This document shows, in pieces, positions 6,062-6,243 of a stretch of 6,243 nucleotides of DNA (position 1 is its first letter; each line of letters starts with the position of its first letter). Source of the stretch: CAZHOV01 sp964534315 (GTDB taxonomy: Bacteria; Bacteroidota; Bacteroidia; Chitinophagales; Saprospiraceae); NCBI GenBank assembly GCA_964534315.1, contig CAZHOV010000234.1, forward strand, positions 1 to 6,243, written 5' to 3'. The notes beneath the pieces are model-generated. The model had not been told where the DNA came from. It did not search any database and saw only the letters and a list, made by a program, of their open reading frames with translations. The position numbers and the translations under genes were made by a program.

Positions 6062-6175
6062 CTAACTCAAAAGAATATATGCGCTGATAGGAGCATACGT
6101 TTCAGCCTGCCCCTGAAAGCTCGGGGTTGGACGAGCCCCTTCATCAAAGGCAAAGGAGTTTCGGCCATATTCCAT
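6062..6175 (-). CDS. 37-codon reading frame across the GC-rich patch (doubtful)
   Basis: The frame runs from ATG at 6175 to TAG at 6062. It includes M-E-Y-G-R-N-S-F-A-F-D-E-G-A-R and, further on, E-T-Y-A-P-I-S-A-Y-I-L-L-S. It lies in the same frame as the possible gene end at the right edge, separated from it only by a TAA and one codon. I see no start context, domain or signal peptide. Short frames like this over GC-rich intergenic repeats are often not translated, so it is listed for completeness. Confidence 0.12.
   Translation of the reverse strand: MEYGRNSFAFDEGARPTPSFQGQAETYAPISAYILLS
6110..6139. repeat. Alternating C4/G4/C4 blocks able to form two exclusive hairpins
   Basis: CCCC (6110-6113), GGGG (6123-6126) and CCCC (6136-6139) start exactly 13 bases apart. 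The central block can pair with either neighbour across 9-base loops. The second side can instead form GCTCG/CGAGC (6119-6123 with 6132-6136). The patch is markedly richer in GC than the flanking DNA. No U run follows on either strand, so it does not look like a terminator. Its role is unknown; part of a repeated intergenic element is one possibility. Confidence 0.4.
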
Positions 6176-6178
6176 ACT

Positions 6179-6241
6179 TTAATTTTTGTCCTTCAGAGAT
6201 ACCACATAGAAGTCATAAAGTACCTTTACATTTACCTGTTC
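6179..6241 (-). CDS. Possible C-terminal end of an unknown gene entering from the right edge
   Basis: A minus-strand frame is open from the edge for 20 codons and ends with TAA at 6181-6179. The residues alternate hydrophobic and polar, as in a beta strand (V-N-V-K-V-L-Y-D-F-Y-V-V-S-L), and finish K-D-K-N. Such a polar end suits a true C-terminus, and the 400-base spacer that follows would fit a gene boundary. However, 20 open codons can occur by chance, and no family can be assigned. Confidence 0.3.
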   Translation of the reverse strand, partial: EQVNVKVLYDFYVVSLKDKN

Positions 6242-6243
6242 CT

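Larger units (their letters stand above)
5753..6178. other. Region of about 430 bases without a recognised gene
   Basis: Nothing here matches a gene family that I recognise. It holds, from right to left on the minus strand, a 37-codon frame (6062-6175) over a GC-rich patch, a weak TGTT/AACA inverted repeat (6026-6041), a -7-like promoter element (5952-5959) and a 46-codon frame (5774-5914). Immediately before the esterase start the sequence is very AT-rich, with a palindromic TATTTAAATA core at 5800-5809. I see no tRNA, riboswitch or insertion-sequence end. Confidence 0.6.

Noticed and set aside
5753..6243. Insertion sequence or transposon remnant in the right-hand spacer
   Set aside because: I found no terminal inverted repeats, target duplication or transposase motifs in the visible part.

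Overview
The window looks like chromosomal DNA from a member of the phylum Bacteroidota. The strongest evidence is a secreted esterase whose C-terminus is a type IX secretion sorting domain (YPNP motif, then a short beta-rich tail ending in basic residues), a signal restricted to that phylum. AT-rich spacers, A-rich stretches rather than clear Shine-Dalgarno sites before most starts, and promoter candidates of the TTG / TAnnTTTG kind agree with this. I cannot name a genus.

Every gene I can support is on the minus strand, so transcription runs from right to left. From the right edge: a possible C-terminal end of an unknown gene (about 6179-6241); about 430 bases of mostly non-coding DNA (5753-6178) with an unusual GC-rich patch, a 37-codon and a 46-codon reading frame and one good -7 element; a secreted alpha/beta-hydrolase with a T9SS tail (4523-5752); an AraC-family regulator (3560-4474); an aldehyde dehydrogenase (1874-3469); a classical short-chain dehydrogenase (1084-1863); a terminator-like hairpin (1017-1064); a cytoplasmic HSL-type alpha/beta-hydrolase (38-988); and, at the left edge, the first codons of a second short-chain dehydrogenase (1-42), which runs out of the window and seems to lack a normal start codon.

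The gene set suggests a small carbonyl/ester catabolic or detoxification module. The secreted esterase could cleave an ester outside the cell and the HSL-type esterase inside it. The short-chain dehydrogenases would interconvert alcohol and carbonyl groups, and the aldehyde dehydrogenase would oxidise the aldehyde to an acid. The AraC regulator sits directly upstream of the dehydrogenase pair, and the 90-base gap between them holds a promoter candidate with nested inverted repeats that could be its operator. The pathway is inferred from gene families and order; the substrate cannot be read from the sequence.

I found no CRISPR array, tRNA, rRNA, intact insertion sequence or clear new defence or mobile system. 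The points most worth a second look are the apparent ATT start and coupled overlap of the left-edge dehydrogenase, the candidate operator before the aldehyde dehydrogenase, and the unexplained 5.75-6.24 kb region.
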